Assembly (NCBI RefSeq): GCF_030296695.1 | Contig: NZ_AP027737.1 | Location: 1 to 64,000, forward strand | Length of the DNA stretch: 64,000 nucleotides | Origin: Agromyces mangrovi | GTDB taxonomy: Bacteria > Actinomycetota > Actinomycetes > Actinomycetales > Microbacteriaceae | Reading direction: 5' to 3' | Shown: positions 51,297 through 60,769 of the stretch, piece by piece | How the letters are laid out: every line of letters starts with the position of its first letter | How positions within the stretch are numbered: the first letter of the stretch is position 1 | Program-made: the position numbers and the translations under genes | The notes under the pieces: generated by a model | Seen by the model: only the letters and a program-made list of their open reading frames with translations | Told to the model about the DNA's origin: nothing | Database searches by the model: none

Positions 51297-52903
51297 TCAT
51301 TCCGCGAGCGGCACGGACTCGACGCCCTGCTCCCCCGCGACGAGCAGCAGCCGCGAGGCATCCGATCGCTCCACCGCCTCGATGAGCGGTGCCAGGTCGG
51401 GAGCCGCCTCGGCATCGGCCCGACGCTGGATCGTGACGCGCACGCCCGCCGCGTCCCGCAGCGCACGGGCGAGGCCCCCGACGTCGCCGCCTGCGACGAG
51501 CAGCACCTCGCGGACGCGCCGCCGCTCCGGCTCCGCAGGAGCGATACGACGGTCCGCGCGCCATGCGGCGAAGTGGTACGCGGAGACGAGCGCCGTCGCG
51601 ACGAGCCAGCCCAGCGGCGCGCGCACCTCGTCGAGCAGCTCCCCCGCAGCCCCGGGACCGTCGAGCAGGACCACGAACACGCGATAGCCGATGACGAGCA
51701 GCGAGATCAGGGCGACGAGCGCGTTCACGCCGAAGACGATCACGAGGAACACGCGTCGTCCCGTCGACGTCGCCTCCGCGGCGGGAACCGGGCGATTCGG
51801 GCGCCAGGCCAGCCACCAGACGGGCGTGCCGACCGCGAGCGCGGCGAGCCCCGCGAGCAATGTCGTCGACGGGGCTTCGCCGGCCAGCGGGGCGGGCACG
51901 AGCGCGGCCAGTCCGCCGTTCACGGTCACGCCGATGCCGATCGCCGTCGCGATGACCGCGACCCCGGCGACCGCGAACACCTCCGCGTGCAGGACGGACG
52001 CTTCCCGATCGACGAGCCTCCGGTGGGTCATCCGCCAGACGAGCGCACCGATCAGGAGCAGGGCGATGCCCTGACCGAGATCGTCGAGCACCGCGCCGAT
52101 CGCCTCCGAGCGATCGAGGAGGAGTCGCAGGAGCACCCACGCGAGGGTCCCCGCTCCGTAGAGCGCCGCGCCGGCGGCCGCGGCGATGCCCACCAGCAGC
52201 CGGACCACGTCGGCGAACACCGTGACGGCCGCGCGTGCGCCGTCGACGCGCTCGTGCCACCACCAGACCACGAGTCCGAGCGCGACCCAGGGCAGCGCCG
52301 ACGCGACCGACATCCACCAGGACGACCCGGCGATGCCCACGTCCACCAGGGGTCTCAGGGCGACGTCGATGAGCGCGCCGAGCGCGGCGACCGCTCCCCG
52401 GCCCACAGCAGCAGTCCCCACGCCGCGCCGACCACGGCCGGGGCCTCGGTCAGCCGAAGCGGCGCCCGACCCGCATGCCGTGACATCCATGCGTGCCAGC
52501 CCCAGACACCGGCCCAGACGACGCCCGTCGCGAGTTCCGCCTCGAACCAGCGCCCGCGGATCAGCGCGCCCGACCACTCGAGCAGGGCGACGGATGCGAC
52601 CGCCAGGGACGCGGTGCGGGCCAGCAGCAGGTAGACGCCCCACGAGGGCGCCTCGCGCTCACCCGGGTCCGCGAGTCGCCGCCACAGCAGCCACCAGAGC
52701 AGTCCGGCAAGGGGGACGCCGACGAGTGCGAATGCCAGCGACAGCGCGAGACCGGTCGTGTCGCTGCCGGCGAGCGGGTCGCCGGAGGGGAGCATCCGCT
52801 GGAGCAGCCCCGAGAGCCCGACGGCCGCCACCGTGACGGCGATCGCGAGCAGCAGTACGACGACGACGCGTCGCACCGTCGACTGCGCAGCCCACGCGGC
52901 CAT
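51297..52903 (-). CDS. DUF5671-type polytopic membrane protein, single frameshift
   Basis: About 535 aa when repaired, with ten or more predicted transmembrane helices arranged as repeated pairs. Segments such as WWLLWRRLADPGE, VVWWWHERVDGARAAVT and WWLAWRPNRPVPAAE recur and match the repeat unit of DUF5671 proteins. The N-terminal part starts MAAWAAQSTVRRVVVVLLLAIAVTVAAVG. At the C4 run 52396-52399 one base is missing; restoring it joins GLLLWAG to GAVAALGALIDVALRPL. The soluble C-terminus (about 100 aa, VLLVAGGDVGGLARALRDAAGV) resembles no enzyme I recognise. It ends 5 nt from tRNA-Val(CAC) and overlaps the upstream small gene by one base. Function unknown. Confidence 0.75.
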
Positions 52904-53370
52904 CAGCCCACGTCCCCCGGCGTGCACACCGCGAGCTCCCACGGCGCGGACTCGATGCGCCACTCGCCGTCGACGCGCTGCAGGTCGAAGCGACCGTCGG
53001 TGCGGTACTCGTCGGGACCGAACAGGCCGCCGCCGTAGGTCGTGACGATCGACACGCGCACGTCGGCCGTCGACCCGTCCTCGGTCGACGACACGAGCAC
53101 CACGCGCACGTCGGCGTCCCCGAAGCCGTAGTTCTCGACGCGTTGGCAGTCGTCTGCGATCTCCGGAACGAGGAAGTCGAGAGCGGCCCGCGTGTCGCCG
53201 TCGAGCACCGCCTCGCTGTAGCCCTGGATCACCCCTTCGGGCGTCGTCGGGTCGAGCGGCTCCGCTGCCGGGCGTACGAGCACGGCGACGATTGCGGCGA
53301 CGACCACGACCGCCACCGCGATGCCGATCCCGATGAGCGCACGGTCCGACCGCGCCTTCGCAGGTTCCAT
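52903..53370 (-). CDS. Small membrane protein with NTF2-like external domain
   Basis: 155 aa from MEPAKARSDRALIGIG. One transmembrane helix (IGIAVAVVVVAAIVAVLV) precedes an external domain of about 110 aa: PTTPEGVIQGYSEAVLDGD and DLQRVDGEWRIES are typical of lumazine-binding-like/NTF2-like DUF4878-type domains. Two cysteines (DDCQRV and AVCTPG) may form a disulfide. The stop overlaps the start of the DUF5671 gene, so the pair is co-translated; they may act together at the membrane. Function unknown. Confidence 0.7.
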   Translation of the reverse strand: MEPAKARSDRALIGIGIAVAVVVVAAIVAVLVRPAAEPLDPTTPEGVIQGYSEAVLDGDTRAALDFLVPEIADDCQRVENYGFGDADVRVVLVSSTEDGSTADVRVSIVTTYGGGLFGPDEYRTDGRFDLQRVDGEWRIESAPWELAVCTPGDVG

Positions 53371-53425
53371 GCCCTCATCTTGGCCCTGCGGGTCGCGCGC
53401 CGACAGAGCAGGTCTCCAGACACGC

Positions 53426-53461
53426 CGAACGGGCGGTGGGAATCCTCCCACCGCCCGTTCG
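53426..53461 (-). terminator. Strong terminator after amt
   Basis: CGAACGGGCGGTGGGA, loop ATCC, TCCCACCGCCCGTTCG: 16 perfect base pairs, about 50 nt past the amt stop. Its symmetry means it could also stop transcription from the right-hand side only, as nothing points at it from the left. Confidence 0.8.
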
Positions 53462-53509
53462 GGACGATCAGGTCGCGCGACCCAGGGTGCCGCGCGACCC
53501 GGGTCGATC

Positions 53510-54736
53510 TCAGACCGAGGTCTCGAGCTTGTAGCCCTCGCCACCGTGCACGACGGTGTCGATGCCGGCGAGCTCGTCCTCGTTCTTCACGCGGAAGCCG
53601 ATGGTCTTCTCGATCGCGAAGCCCAGGATGAAGGCGACGACGAACGAGTAGATCAGCACGCCGAACGCGGCGATCGACTGCACGGCCAGCTGGCCGAAGT
53701 CGCCACCGGTGAAGAGACCGGTGTCGATGGCGAAGAAGCCGAGGTAGAGCGTACCGATGAGACCACCGACGAGGTGGATGCCGACCACGTCGAGCGAGTC
53801 GTCGTAGCCGAGCTTGAACTTCAGCTCGATCGCCAGGGCGCAGACGGCACCGGCGATGACGCCGAGCAGGGTGGCCCAGCCCGGGGTCAGGTTGGCGCAG
53901 GCCGGGGTGATGGCGACCAGACCGGCGACGGCACCCGAAGCGGCGCCGACGGCGGTGGGCTTGCCGTCCTTGACCTTCTCGATGACGAGCCAGCCGAGGA
54001 TGGCCGCAGCGGTCGCGACGAGCGTGTTGGTGGCGATGAGGCCGACGCCGGGCATGCCCTCGGCGAGGAACTCGGCACCGGCGTTGAAGCCGAACCAGCC
54101 GAACCACAGCACCGAGGCGCCGATGAGGGTCAGCGGCACGTTGTGCGGCTGGTCCATGCCCTTGGCGAAGCCGACGCGCTTGCCGAGGACCAGCGCGAGG
54201 GCCAGCGCCGCGGCACCGGCGTTGATGTGGACCGCGGTACCACCCGCGTAGTCGATGACGCCCGGGAGGCCGAGCTCGTCGCCGAGGCTGAGGATCCAGC
54301 CACCGCCCCAGACCCAGGCCGCGACCGGGAAGTACACGACCGTCGCCCAGATGCCGGCGAAGATCATCCACGATCCGAACTTGGCACGGTCGGCGATGGC
54401 GCCGGAGATCAGCGCGACGGTGATGATGGCGAAGGTCGCGCCGAAGACCACGCCGAGCAGGTCGGCGTTCGCGGTCTCACCGGTAGCGAGGCCCGCCAGC
54501 GCGAAGTCGCTGAACGGGTTGCCCGAGAAGTCCCAGACGCCGCCGACAGCGCTCATGTTGAAGCCGTAGAGCACCCACAGCACGCTGATGAGTCCCATTG
54601 CGCCGAAGCTCATCATCATCATGCTGACGACGCTCTTGGCCTTGACCAAGCCGCCATAGAAGAACGCCACGCCCGGCGTCATGAAGAGCACGAGAGCCGT
54701 CGCTGTGACGGCCCATGCGATGTTGCCCGATTCCAT
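53510..54736 (-). CDS. amt: Ammonium transporter Amt
   Basis: 408 aa, eleven predicted transmembrane helices. The start MESGNIAWAVTATALVLFMTPGVAFFYGGLV is preferred; an upstream ATG 12 nt away is possible. The pore's twin histidines are in AVHINAGAAALALALVLGKR and DVVGIHLVGGLIGTLY. The signature DYAGGTAVHINAG is intact. There is no glnK or glnD next to it, unlike the amt-glnK-glnD operon of many actinobacteria, so this is probably a second or stand-alone Amt. A GlnR-type box lies about 120 nt upstream. Confidence 0.97.
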   Translation of the reverse strand: MESGNIAWAVTATALVLFMTPGVAFFYGGLVKAKSVVSMMMMSFGAMGLISVLWVLYGFNMSAVGGVWDFSGNPFSDFALAGLATGETANADLLGVVFGATFAIITVALISGAIADRAKFGSWMIFAGIWATVVYFPVAAWVWGGGWILSLGDELGLPGVIDYAGGTAVHINAGAAALALALVLGKRVGFAKGMDQPHNVPLTLIGASVLWFGWFGFNAGAEFLAEGMPGVGLIATNTLVATAAAILGWLVIEKVKDGKPTAVGAASGAVAGLVAITPACANLTPGWATLLGVIAGAVCALAIELKFKLGYDDSLDVVGIHLVGGLIGTLYLGFFAIDTGLFTGGDFGQLAVQSIAAFGVLIYSFVVAFILGFAIEKTIGFRVKNEDELAGIDTVVHGGEGYKLETSV

Positions 54737-54857
54737 TCGTATCCTCACACCTCTCGGATTTGCAGGGGAGCCCCGCGAAGGTCCGACGGATTCGGGTTCC
54801 GGCGCGGGTACGGGTTTCAGAATGGTGCCGCGACGTTTCAGTCAGGATGCCGAGAGT

Positions 54858-54873
54858 GTTTCGCGTCTGTTAC
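54858..54873 (-). promoter_or_regulatory. GlnR-type box upstream of amt
   Basis: On the minus strand GTAAC-AGACGC-GAAAC, which fits the actinobacterial GlnR consensus gTnAC-n6-GnAAC exactly. It ends 122 nt before the amt start, where a -35 region or activator site could lie. GlnR activates nitrogen-uptake genes under ammonium limitation. The rest of the 264-nt gap (54737-55000) shows no other site I can support. Confidence 0.6.
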
Positions 54874-55000
54874 GAAGAACGAGCAAATGTAAACAGGATG
54901 TTTCGTGGCGCAGGGAGGATGCCGCGAGAGCACGCACCGAACGAGCGCGCTGGCGGGCCGCCGTGCAATGGATCTGCGCAACACGCCCGCGTGGCCGCCG

Positions 55001-56053
55001 TCAGTCGTGCGGCGGCAGCTCACCCGTCGTCAGCGCGACCAGGCGCGACATCGAGCGCAGGTACTTCTTGCGGTAGCCGCCGCCGAGCATGTCGTCGTCG
55101 AACACCTCGCTGAGCGCCACGCCGCTCGACACGATCGGCACCTCGGCGTCGTACAGCCGGTCGACGAACGCCACGAGGCGGAGGGCGGCGTTCTGGTCGT
55201 GCAGCACGTGGGCGTCCTCGATCGCGAGCACCTCGAGGCCCTCGATCATCCGGATGTACTTCGACGGATGCACCGTGGCGAGGTGCGCGATCAGCTCGTC
55301 GAAGCCCGCCACGGCGACGGTGTGGCCGCGTTCCGCGAGCGCGGCCACGCTCCGGCGCAGCGCCTCCTCGTCGACCGCGACGGCCTCGCCGGTCGTGTCG
55401 CGCCGGCGGTAGTCGAGTCCGTCGATGCGCAGCGTCTCGAAGTTGCTCGACAGCGCCTGGATCTCGCGCAGGAAGTCGGCCGCCGCGAACCGCCCCTCGC
55501 CGAGCGCGTTCGGCGGGGTGTTCGACGTCGCCGCCACGCGCGTGCCACTCGACATGAGCTCGCCGAGCAGGCGGGTCATGAGCATGGTGTCGCCCGGGTC
55601 GTCGAGCTCGAACTCGTCGATGCAGATGAGCTCCGCCCCGCGGAGCAGCGAGACCGCGTTGGCGTAGCCGAGTGCGCCCACGAGCGCCGTGTACTCGATG
55701 AACGTGCCGAAGTACTTCCGGCCCGGCGCCGTGTGCCAGAGCGCCGCCAGCAGGTGCGTCTTGCCGACGCCGAACCCGCCGTCGAGGTACACGCCCGGCA
55801 GCTCGGGCTTCGCCTTCCGGTTCCACGAGAAGAAGCCGCCCGGTCGCTGGCCCGTCGTCCACGCGCCCGCGAACGCCTTGAGCCGGTCGACCGCCGCCTG
55901 CTGCGACGGATAGTCGAGGTCGGGCCGATACGACTCGAAGCTCGCGTGCGCGAACTGCGGCGGCGGCACGAGCTCCGCGGCGATCTCCGCACCCGTGATC
56001 GACGGGTCCCGGTCGACGAGACGGACGATCGTGCCGGGCGTGGTCGAACTCAC
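55001..56053 (-). CDS. zapE: Cell division protein ZapE / AFG1-like ATPase
   Basis: 350 aa with a GTG start. AAA+ P-loop ATPase associated with FtsZ in proteobacteria. Walker [17 protein letters not shown] and Walker [15 protein letters not shown] are intact; then [29 protein letters not shown] and [23 protein letters not shown], all AFG1/ZapE hallmarks. [15 protein letters not shown] closes the protein. It is divergent from the sulfurtransferase gene, an arrangement common in Microbacteriaceae. Confidence 0.93.
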   Translation of the reverse strand: MSSTTPGTIVRLVDRDPSITGAEIAAELVPPPQFAHASFESYRPDLDYPSQQAAVDRLKAFAGAWTTGQRPGGFFSWNRKAKPELPGVYLDGGFGVGKTHLLAALWHTAPGRKYFGTFIEYTALVGALGYANAVSLLRGAELICIDEFELDDPGDTMLMTRLLGELMSSGTRVAATSNTPPNALGEGRFAAADFLREIQALSSNFETLRIDGLDYRRRDTTGEAVAVDEEALRRSVAALAERGHTVAVAGFDELIAHLATVHPSKYIRMIEGLEVLAIEDAHVLHDQNAALRLVAFVDRLYDAEVPIVSSGVALSEVFDDDMLGGGYRKKYLRSMSRLVALTTGELPPHD

Positions 56054-56090
56054 CTTGTGGGCCTCCGTGTTGCACCGGGTTACAGTCCCC

Positions 56091-56119
56091 CTGACAGGGA
56101 CCCACCCTCCGCGTACATT
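56091..56119 (+). promoter_or_regulatory. Promoter of the sulfurtransferase gene
   Basis: CTGACA at 56091-56096 and TACATT at 56114-56119 with a 17-bp spacer, a near-canonical housekeeping promoter about 75 nt before the start codon. A small GTCCC/GGGAC inverted repeat (56085-56101) overlaps the -35. The zapE promoter should lie in the same 140-nt divergent gap. Confidence 0.5.
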
Positions 56120-56194
56120 CGATGTGGATCGGCCACCAGCCTAATCCGCTCCCACCATCCGCCCCGCCCGAACGGGCGACTCCAGGAGGCCACG

Positions 56195-57094
56195 ATGACC
56201 GTCGCACCCGACCCCGCGGAGAAGTTCCGCGCCTACGCCCACCCCGAGCGGCTCGTGTCGGCCGACTGGCTCGTCGAGCACCTCGACGACCCCGGTCTCG
56301 TGGTCGTCGAGTCCGACGAGGACGTGCTGCTGTACGAGACCGGCCACATCCCCGGCGCGGTCAAGATCGACTGGCACACCGACCTCAACGACCCCGTCGT
56401 GCGCGACTACGTCGACGGCGAGCAGTTCGCCGCTCTCCTGGGCTCGAAGGGCATTTCGCGCGACACGACGATCGTCGTCTACGGCGACAAGAACAACTGG
56501 TGGGCCGCCTACGCGCTGTGGGTGTTCACGTTGTTCGGCCACGAGGACGTGCGCCTGCTCGACGGCGGACGCGACCTGTGGGTCGCCGAGGGGCGCGAGC
56601 TGACGACGGAGGTGCCGGCACCGGCATCCGTCGACTACCCGGTGGTGGAGCGCGACGACGCGACCGTGCGCGCCTTCAAGGAGGACGTGCTCGCGCACCT
56701 CGGCAGCCCCCTCATCGACGTGCGCTCGCCCGAGGAGTACAGCGGCGAGCGCACCCACATGCCCGCCTACCCCGACGAGAGCGCCCTGCGCGGCGGGCAC
56801 ATCCCCTCGGCGGCATCCGTGCCCTGGGCCCGTGCGGCTGCACCCGACGCCACCTTCCGGACGCGCGACGAGCTCGACGCCATCTACAAGGGCGAGGCCG
56901 GCCTCGCCGACGGCGACGACGTGATCGCGTACTGCCGCATCGGCGAGCGCTCGAGCCACACCTGGTTCGTGCTCACCCACCTGCTCGGCTTCGAGAACGT
57001 GCGCAACTACGACGGGTCGTGGACCGAGTGGGGCAGCGCGGTGCGCGTGCCGATCGCGACCGGCACCGCGCCGGGCGTGGTGCCCGGTCGGTGA
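56195..57094 (+). CDS. Thiosulfate/3-mercaptopyruvate sulfurtransferase (two rhodanese domains)
   Basis: 299 aa with AGGAGG six nt before the ATG. N-terminal inactive rhodanese domain ([38 protein letters not shown]) and C-terminal catalytic domain ([29 protein letters not shown]) with Cys247 in the active loop [12 protein letters not shown]. The CRIGERS loop matches actinobacterial CysA2/SseA-type thiosulfate sulfurtransferases. Encoded just upstream of a SufE family gene, which suggests a joint role in sulfur trafficking. Confidence 0.94.
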   Translation: MTVAPDPAEKFRAYAHPERLVSADWLVEHLDDPGLVVVESDEDVLLYETGHIPGAVKIDWHTDLNDPVVRDYVDGEQFAALLGSKGISRDTTIVVYGDKNNWWAAYALWVFTLFGHEDVRLLDGGRDLWVAEGRELTTEVPAPASVDYPVVERDDATVRAFKEDVLAHLGSPLIDVRSPEEYSGERTHMPAYPDESALRGGHIPSAASVPWARAAAPDATFRTRDELDAIYKGEAGLADGDDVIAYCRIGERSSHTWFVLTHLLGFENVRNYDGSWTEWGSAVRVPIATGTAPGVVPGR

Positions 57095-57136
57095 CCGTGC
57101 GGCCCCCGGGTCGCGGGCGGTGGGAGAATGGACGCG

Positions 57137-57574
57137 ATGACGACCGCACTCCCCGCGCAGCTCGCCGAGATCCGCGACGACTTCCTCGCGCTCGGCGTGC
57201 GCGATCGCCTGCAACTGCTGCTCGAGTTCTCGCAGGAGCTTCCCGAGCTGCCGGAGCGGTATCGCTACCACCCCGACCTGCTCGAGCGCGTCGAGGAGTG
57301 CCAGTCGCCGGTCTACATCTTCAGCGAGACGGATGCCTCGGGGGCCGTGCACCTGCACGCGACCGCGCCGGTCGAGGCGCCCACGACCCGCGGGTTCGCC
57401 TCGATCCTCGCGCAGGGGCTCGACGGCCTCCCGGTCGAGGACGTGCTCGCCGTTCCCGGGGACTACCCGCAGTCGCTGGGGCTGACCGAGGCGGTGTCGC
57501 CGCTGCGCATCCGCGGCATGACGGCGATGCTCGCACGCATCAAGGCGCAGCTCGAGCGGGCCGCTGCCGCCTGA
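57137..57574 (+). CDS. sufE: SufE family protein
   Basis: 145 aa from MTTALPAQLAEI; an ATG three codons earlier sits too close to the GGGAG ribosome site. SufE accepts persulfide sulfur from SufS during Fe-S cluster assembly. The acceptor Cys55 is in RVEECQSPVYIF; GFASILAQGLDGLPVEDVL and the C-terminal RIRGMTAMLARIKAQ fit the family. It is outside any suf operon and next to a rhodanese, the usual actinobacterial setting. Confidence 0.93.
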   Translation: MTTALPAQLAEIRDDFLALGVRDRLQLLLEFSQELPELPERYRYHPDLLERVEECQSPVYIFSETDASGAVHLHATAPVEAPTTRGFASILAQGLDGLPVEDVLAVPGDYPQSLGLTEAVSPLRIRGMTAMLARIKAQLERAAAA

Positions 57575-57578
57575 ACGG

Positions 57579-58835
57579 TCAGCCGTGCGCCGGCACGGTG
57601 GCACGCTCGGCGGGCGTCTCCCCGCGCGCGAGCTCGCCGAGCCAGACCGCGAGCGCGCCGTTCCAGCGCACGGGGTCGTCGTTCCACAGCTTCGTGTGGC
57701 GGGCGCGCGTGAAGCGCTCGTACGTGATGAGGTCGGGCCGTGCTGCGGCGAGCCGGTCCGACCCGGCGACCGGCACGAACCCGTCGTCCTCGCTGTGGAA
57801 CAGCAGCATCGGCAGGTCGAACTCGGCGGCCCGTGCGACCACGTCGAGGCGATCGAAGCCGATCGGCGCGCCGAGGCCCGTGAAGAGCCTGCCCCAACGG
57901 CTCGAGAGCATGGAGATGACCAGGCGCGTCAGGGGCTGGGGCAGCCGGTACGACGCGCCCTGGTACGACAGGATGTCGTGCCAGTCGATCGCGGGCGACT
58001 CCAGCACCACGCCGACGACCGCCTCGCGTGCACGCCGTGAGCGCAGCACGGTCTGCAGCACGATCGCGCCGCCCATCGACCACCCCATGAGCACGATCTC
58101 GCGGGCGCCGTTCGCGAGGGCGAACTCGATCGCCGCATCGAGGTCGAGCCACTCGGTGTCGCCCAGCCGGTAGCGTCCGTCGGGACTCTCCGGCGCCTCG
58201 CCGTCATTGCGGTAGCTCACCACGAGCGACGTGAAGCCGGCCGCGTGCGCCGCGGGGAGTCCGCGCAGGCACTCCTGGCGACGCACCGCGCGTCCGTGCA
58301 CGTGGATGATCCAGCGACCCGAGTCCTCCGCGGCGGGCACGAGCCACGCGGGCGCCGGACCCACCGGGGTGTCGATCATGACGTCGCGGTACGGGTGCCC
58401 GAGCTCCCACGGTCCGAGGTGGAACCAGCCGCTGAACCGGCCGCGATGCGCCGTGGCGAGCACGCCGAAGTCGACCCCGAGGAGCCGTCGACGCACGACC
58501 GTGGGCGTCTCCTCGAGCACGTCGCCGAGGCGCGCGTGGCCCGTGTCCTGGTGGAACCAGAACGAGTACTCGCCGCGCATGCGCGCATCGGGGGTCGCCC
58601 CGAGGGTGACCTCGTGGCGGGCGGCGTCGACGGCGACGACGCGCGTGTCCTCGATCTTGTAGCGCGACGGGGTGACCACGGCCCGCGCGACGAACGAGGC
58701 GAGCAGGGTGGACGCGGCGCCGACCGCACCCAGCACGGCGGAGAGCGCGATGGCCCCGCCGGCCGCGATGCCGAGCACCGCGCGGGCGCCCTCCGTGGCC
58801 GCATCCGTCCTCGCCGACCGCACCCCGTTGCCCAC
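57579..58835 (-). CDS. Alpha/beta hydrolase with N-terminal membrane segment
   Basis: 418 aa with a GTG start. A hydrophobic stretch at about residues 18-55 probably anchors it in the membrane. After a beta-rich region the hydrolase core appears from about 165: WIIHVHG oxyanion region, nucleophile Ser253 in LMGWSMGGAIVLQ, Asp in LLFHSEDDGFVP and His in TRARHTKLWN near the end, a complete triad. The substrate is unknown. Convergent with sufE (four bases apart) and divergent from the DUF3000 gene. Confidence 0.88.
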   Translation of the reverse strand: MGNGVRSARTDAATEGARAVLGIAAGGAIALSAVLGAVGAASTLLASFVARAVVTPSRYKIEDTRVVAVDAARHEVTLGATPDARMRGEYSFWFHQDTGHARLGDVLEETPTVVRRRLLGVDFGVLATAHRGRFSGWFHLGPWELGHPYRDVMIDTPVGPAPAWLVPAAEDSGRWIIHVHGRAVRRQECLRGLPAAHAAGFTSLVVSYRNDGEAPESPDGRYRLGDTEWLDLDAAIEFALANGAREIVLMGWSMGGAIVLQTVLRSRRAREAVVGVVLESPAIDWHDILSYQGASYRLPQPLTRLVISMLSSRWGRLFTGLGAPIGFDRLDVVARAAEFDLPMLLFHSEDDGFVPVAGSDRLAAARPDLITYERFTRARHTKLWNDDPVRWNGALAVWLGELARGETPAERATVPAHG

Positions 58836-58914
58836 GTGCTCCCCCTCACGTCCGTGACCGCCGGCGACGGCGTGCCGCTGCCGCGCTCCCCTCCCGAGAC
58901 TCTAGTCTGCACAC

Positions 58915-59505
58915 GTGCCCGAGCAAGCGTCACCTCCGCCCCCGGAGTTCGCGGCCGCACTCGACGCGCTCCGCCGCTCGTCGACGAGACCCGAGCTCGC
59001 CGTCACGGAGATCCCCGCGCCGTCTTCGCTCGCGCCCTACGCCGTCGCACTCGCCGCCGACGTGACGCCCGCGCCGCACGGATCGGACTCCGATCTCGGC
59101 ACCGGCCGGTTCGTGCTGCTCTACGATCCGGAGGAGCCCGAGGAGTGGGGCGGGCGGTTCCGCGTGATCTGCTTCGCGCAGGCCCCGCTCGAGACCGAGA
59201 TCGGACTCGACCCGTTCCTCGCCGACGTCGCCTGGTCGTGGCTGGTCGACGCCCTCGACGCACGGGGCGCGCACTACGTGGCCGCTTCAGGCACCGCCAC
59301 CAAGGTGCTCTCCACCGGCTACGGCGAGCTCGCCGAGCAGGGCGACGGCGCGCAGATCGAGTTGCGCGCATCCTGGACCCCGCTCGACCACGAGGTCGCG
59401 GCGCATGTGGAAGGCTGGGGAGAACTGCTCTGCATGCTCGCGGGGCTTCCGCCATCGACGGAGGGAGTGACCCTCCTCGCACGAAAGAGGGCCCGGCGTG
59501 GCTGA
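58915..59505 (+). CDS. DUF3000 domain protein
   Basis: 196 aa with a GTG start. The sequence [39 protein letters not shown] and later WSWLVDALDARGAHYVAASGTATKVLSTGYGELAEQ is the DUF3000 pattern, an actinobacterial family of unknown function. It lies immediately upstream of rnd (8-nt overlap), the normal order DUF3000-rnd-fadA-fadB. Confidence 0.92.
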   Translation: MPEQASPPPPEFAAALDALRRSSTRPELAVTEIPAPSSLAPYAVALAADVTPAPHGSDSDLGTGRFVLLYDPEEPEEWGGRFRVICFAQAPLETEIGLDPFLADVAWSWLVDALDARGAHYVAASGTATKVLSTGYGELAEQGDGAQIELRASWTPLDHEVAAHVEGWGELLCMLAGLPPSTEGVTLLARKRARRG

Positions 59506-60694
59506 CTACCAGGTGATCGACTCCCGCGACGGCCTCGCCGACGCCGTGGACGCGATCGCCTCGGGCACCGGTCCGGTCGCCGTCGACGCCGAGCGCGCGA
59601 GCGGGTTCCGCTACTCCCAGCGCGCCTATCTCATCCAGGTCTTCCGCCGGGGCGCTGGCACGTTCCTCTTCGACCCGCCGCCCATCGGCGACTTCGACCC
59701 GCTGCAGCGGGCGATCGGCGAGGAGGAGTGGATCCTCCACGCGGCGAGCCAGGACCTGGCGTGCCTGCGCGAGGTCGGCCTCGACCCGGCGCGCATCTTC
59801 GACACGGAGCTCGGCGCCCGGCTGCTCGGGCGCCCGAAGGTCGGGCTCGCCGCCGTGGTCGAGGACCTGCTCGGCATCACGCTGGCGAAGGAGCACTCGG
59901 CGGCCGACTGGTCGACCCGGCCGATCCCCCAGTCGTGGCTGCGCTATGCCGCGCTCGACGTCGAGCACCTCGTCGACGTCCGCGAGCGAATGGGCGACGC
60001 GCTCGACGCGGCAGGCAAGCAGGGCATCGCCGCCGAGGAGTTCCAGGCGGTGCTCGAGCGCGAGGCGAAGCCTGCGCCCGCCGAACCGTGGCGGCGGCTC
60101 TCTGGCATCCACGGGGTGCGCGGCCAGCGCGCCCTGGCGGTGGCGCGTGCGCTGTGGACCGCGCGCGACGAGTACGCCCGCGAGACCGACATCGCGCCGG
60201 GCCGCCTGGTGCCCGATGCCGCGATCGTCGCCGTCGCGAAGTCGATGCCCGACAGCAAGCGCGCGCTCGCCGAGCTGCGCACCTTCACCGGCCGCGCGAG
60301 TCGCACCGAGATCGACCGCTGGTGGGCCGCGATCGAGTCGGGCCGCTCGACGACCGACCTCCCCGCGGTGCGGGTGCCGGCCGACACGCTCCCGCCCGCC
60401 CGGGCCTGGTCGACCAGGAATCCCGAGGCGGATGCCCGGCTGAAGCCGGCGCGTCGCGCGCTGCTGGAGGTCGCCGAGGCCATGGAGATGCCGGTGGAGA
60501 ACCTGCTCACGCCGGAGTACCTGCGGCGCGTCGCGTGGGATCCGCCCGAGCCCGCGACGACGCACGCGATCGCCTCCGCGCTCGTGGATCTGGGAGCGCG
60601 CGAGTGGCAGGTTGCCGCAACCGCACAGAGAATCGCCGATGCCTTTGTAGAGGCAGCCCAAGCCGACGACGCGGCCGTCACGGCCGGTTCGTAG
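59498..60694 (+). CDS. rnd: Ribonuclease D with HRDC domain
   Basis: 398 aa with a GTG start. 3'-5' exoribonuclease of the DEDD class that trims tRNA and other RNA ends. The acidic set is in VAVDAERASGF (DxE), HAASQDLACLREVGL and YAALDVEHLVDV. One HRDC domain follows at about 205-285 (RRLSGIHGVRGQRALAVARALW), with a second HRDC-like region near 310-375. The stop lies inside a perfect 8-bp inverted repeat. Confidence 0.94.
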   Translation: MADYQVIDSRDGLADAVDAIASGTGPVAVDAERASGFRYSQRAYLIQVFRRGAGTFLFDPPPIGDFDPLQRAIGEEEWILHAASQDLACLREVGLDPARIFDTELGARLLGRPKVGLAAVVEDLLGITLAKEHSAADWSTRPIPQSWLRYAALDVEHLVDVRERMGDALDAAGKQGIAAEEFQAVLEREAKPAPAEPWRRLSGIHGVRGQRALAVARALWTARDEYARETDIAPGRLVPDAAIVAVAKSMPDSKRALAELRTFTGRASRTEIDRWWAAIESGRSTTDLPAVRVPADTLPPARAWSTRNPEADARLKPARRALLEVAEAMEMPVENLLTPEYLRRVAWDPPEPATTHAIASALVDLGAREWQVAATAQRIADAFVEAAQADDAAVTAGS

Positions 60695-60702
60695 GAACCG
60701 GC
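60683..60702 (+). terminator. Perfect stem-loop overlapping the rnd stop codon
   Basis: GCCGGTTC, loop GTAG, GAACCGGC, with the loop containing the rnd TAG. No U-run follows. It could terminate or attenuate between rnd and the thiolase gene, or act as an operator for the thiolase promoter, whose -10 may be TAGGAT at 60732-60737. Confidence 0.45.
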
Positions 60703-60769
60703 AAACGATTCCGCGGCGTACACCCCCTCCCTAGGATCGGACCGTTCCGAAGCGAAAGGTGGAGGCAGA

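Noticed and set aside
50700..51300. Integrated element or att sites at the tRNA cluster
   Set aside because: No integrase and no repeated tRNA 3' ends in direct orientation; the Val genes are inverted complete copies.
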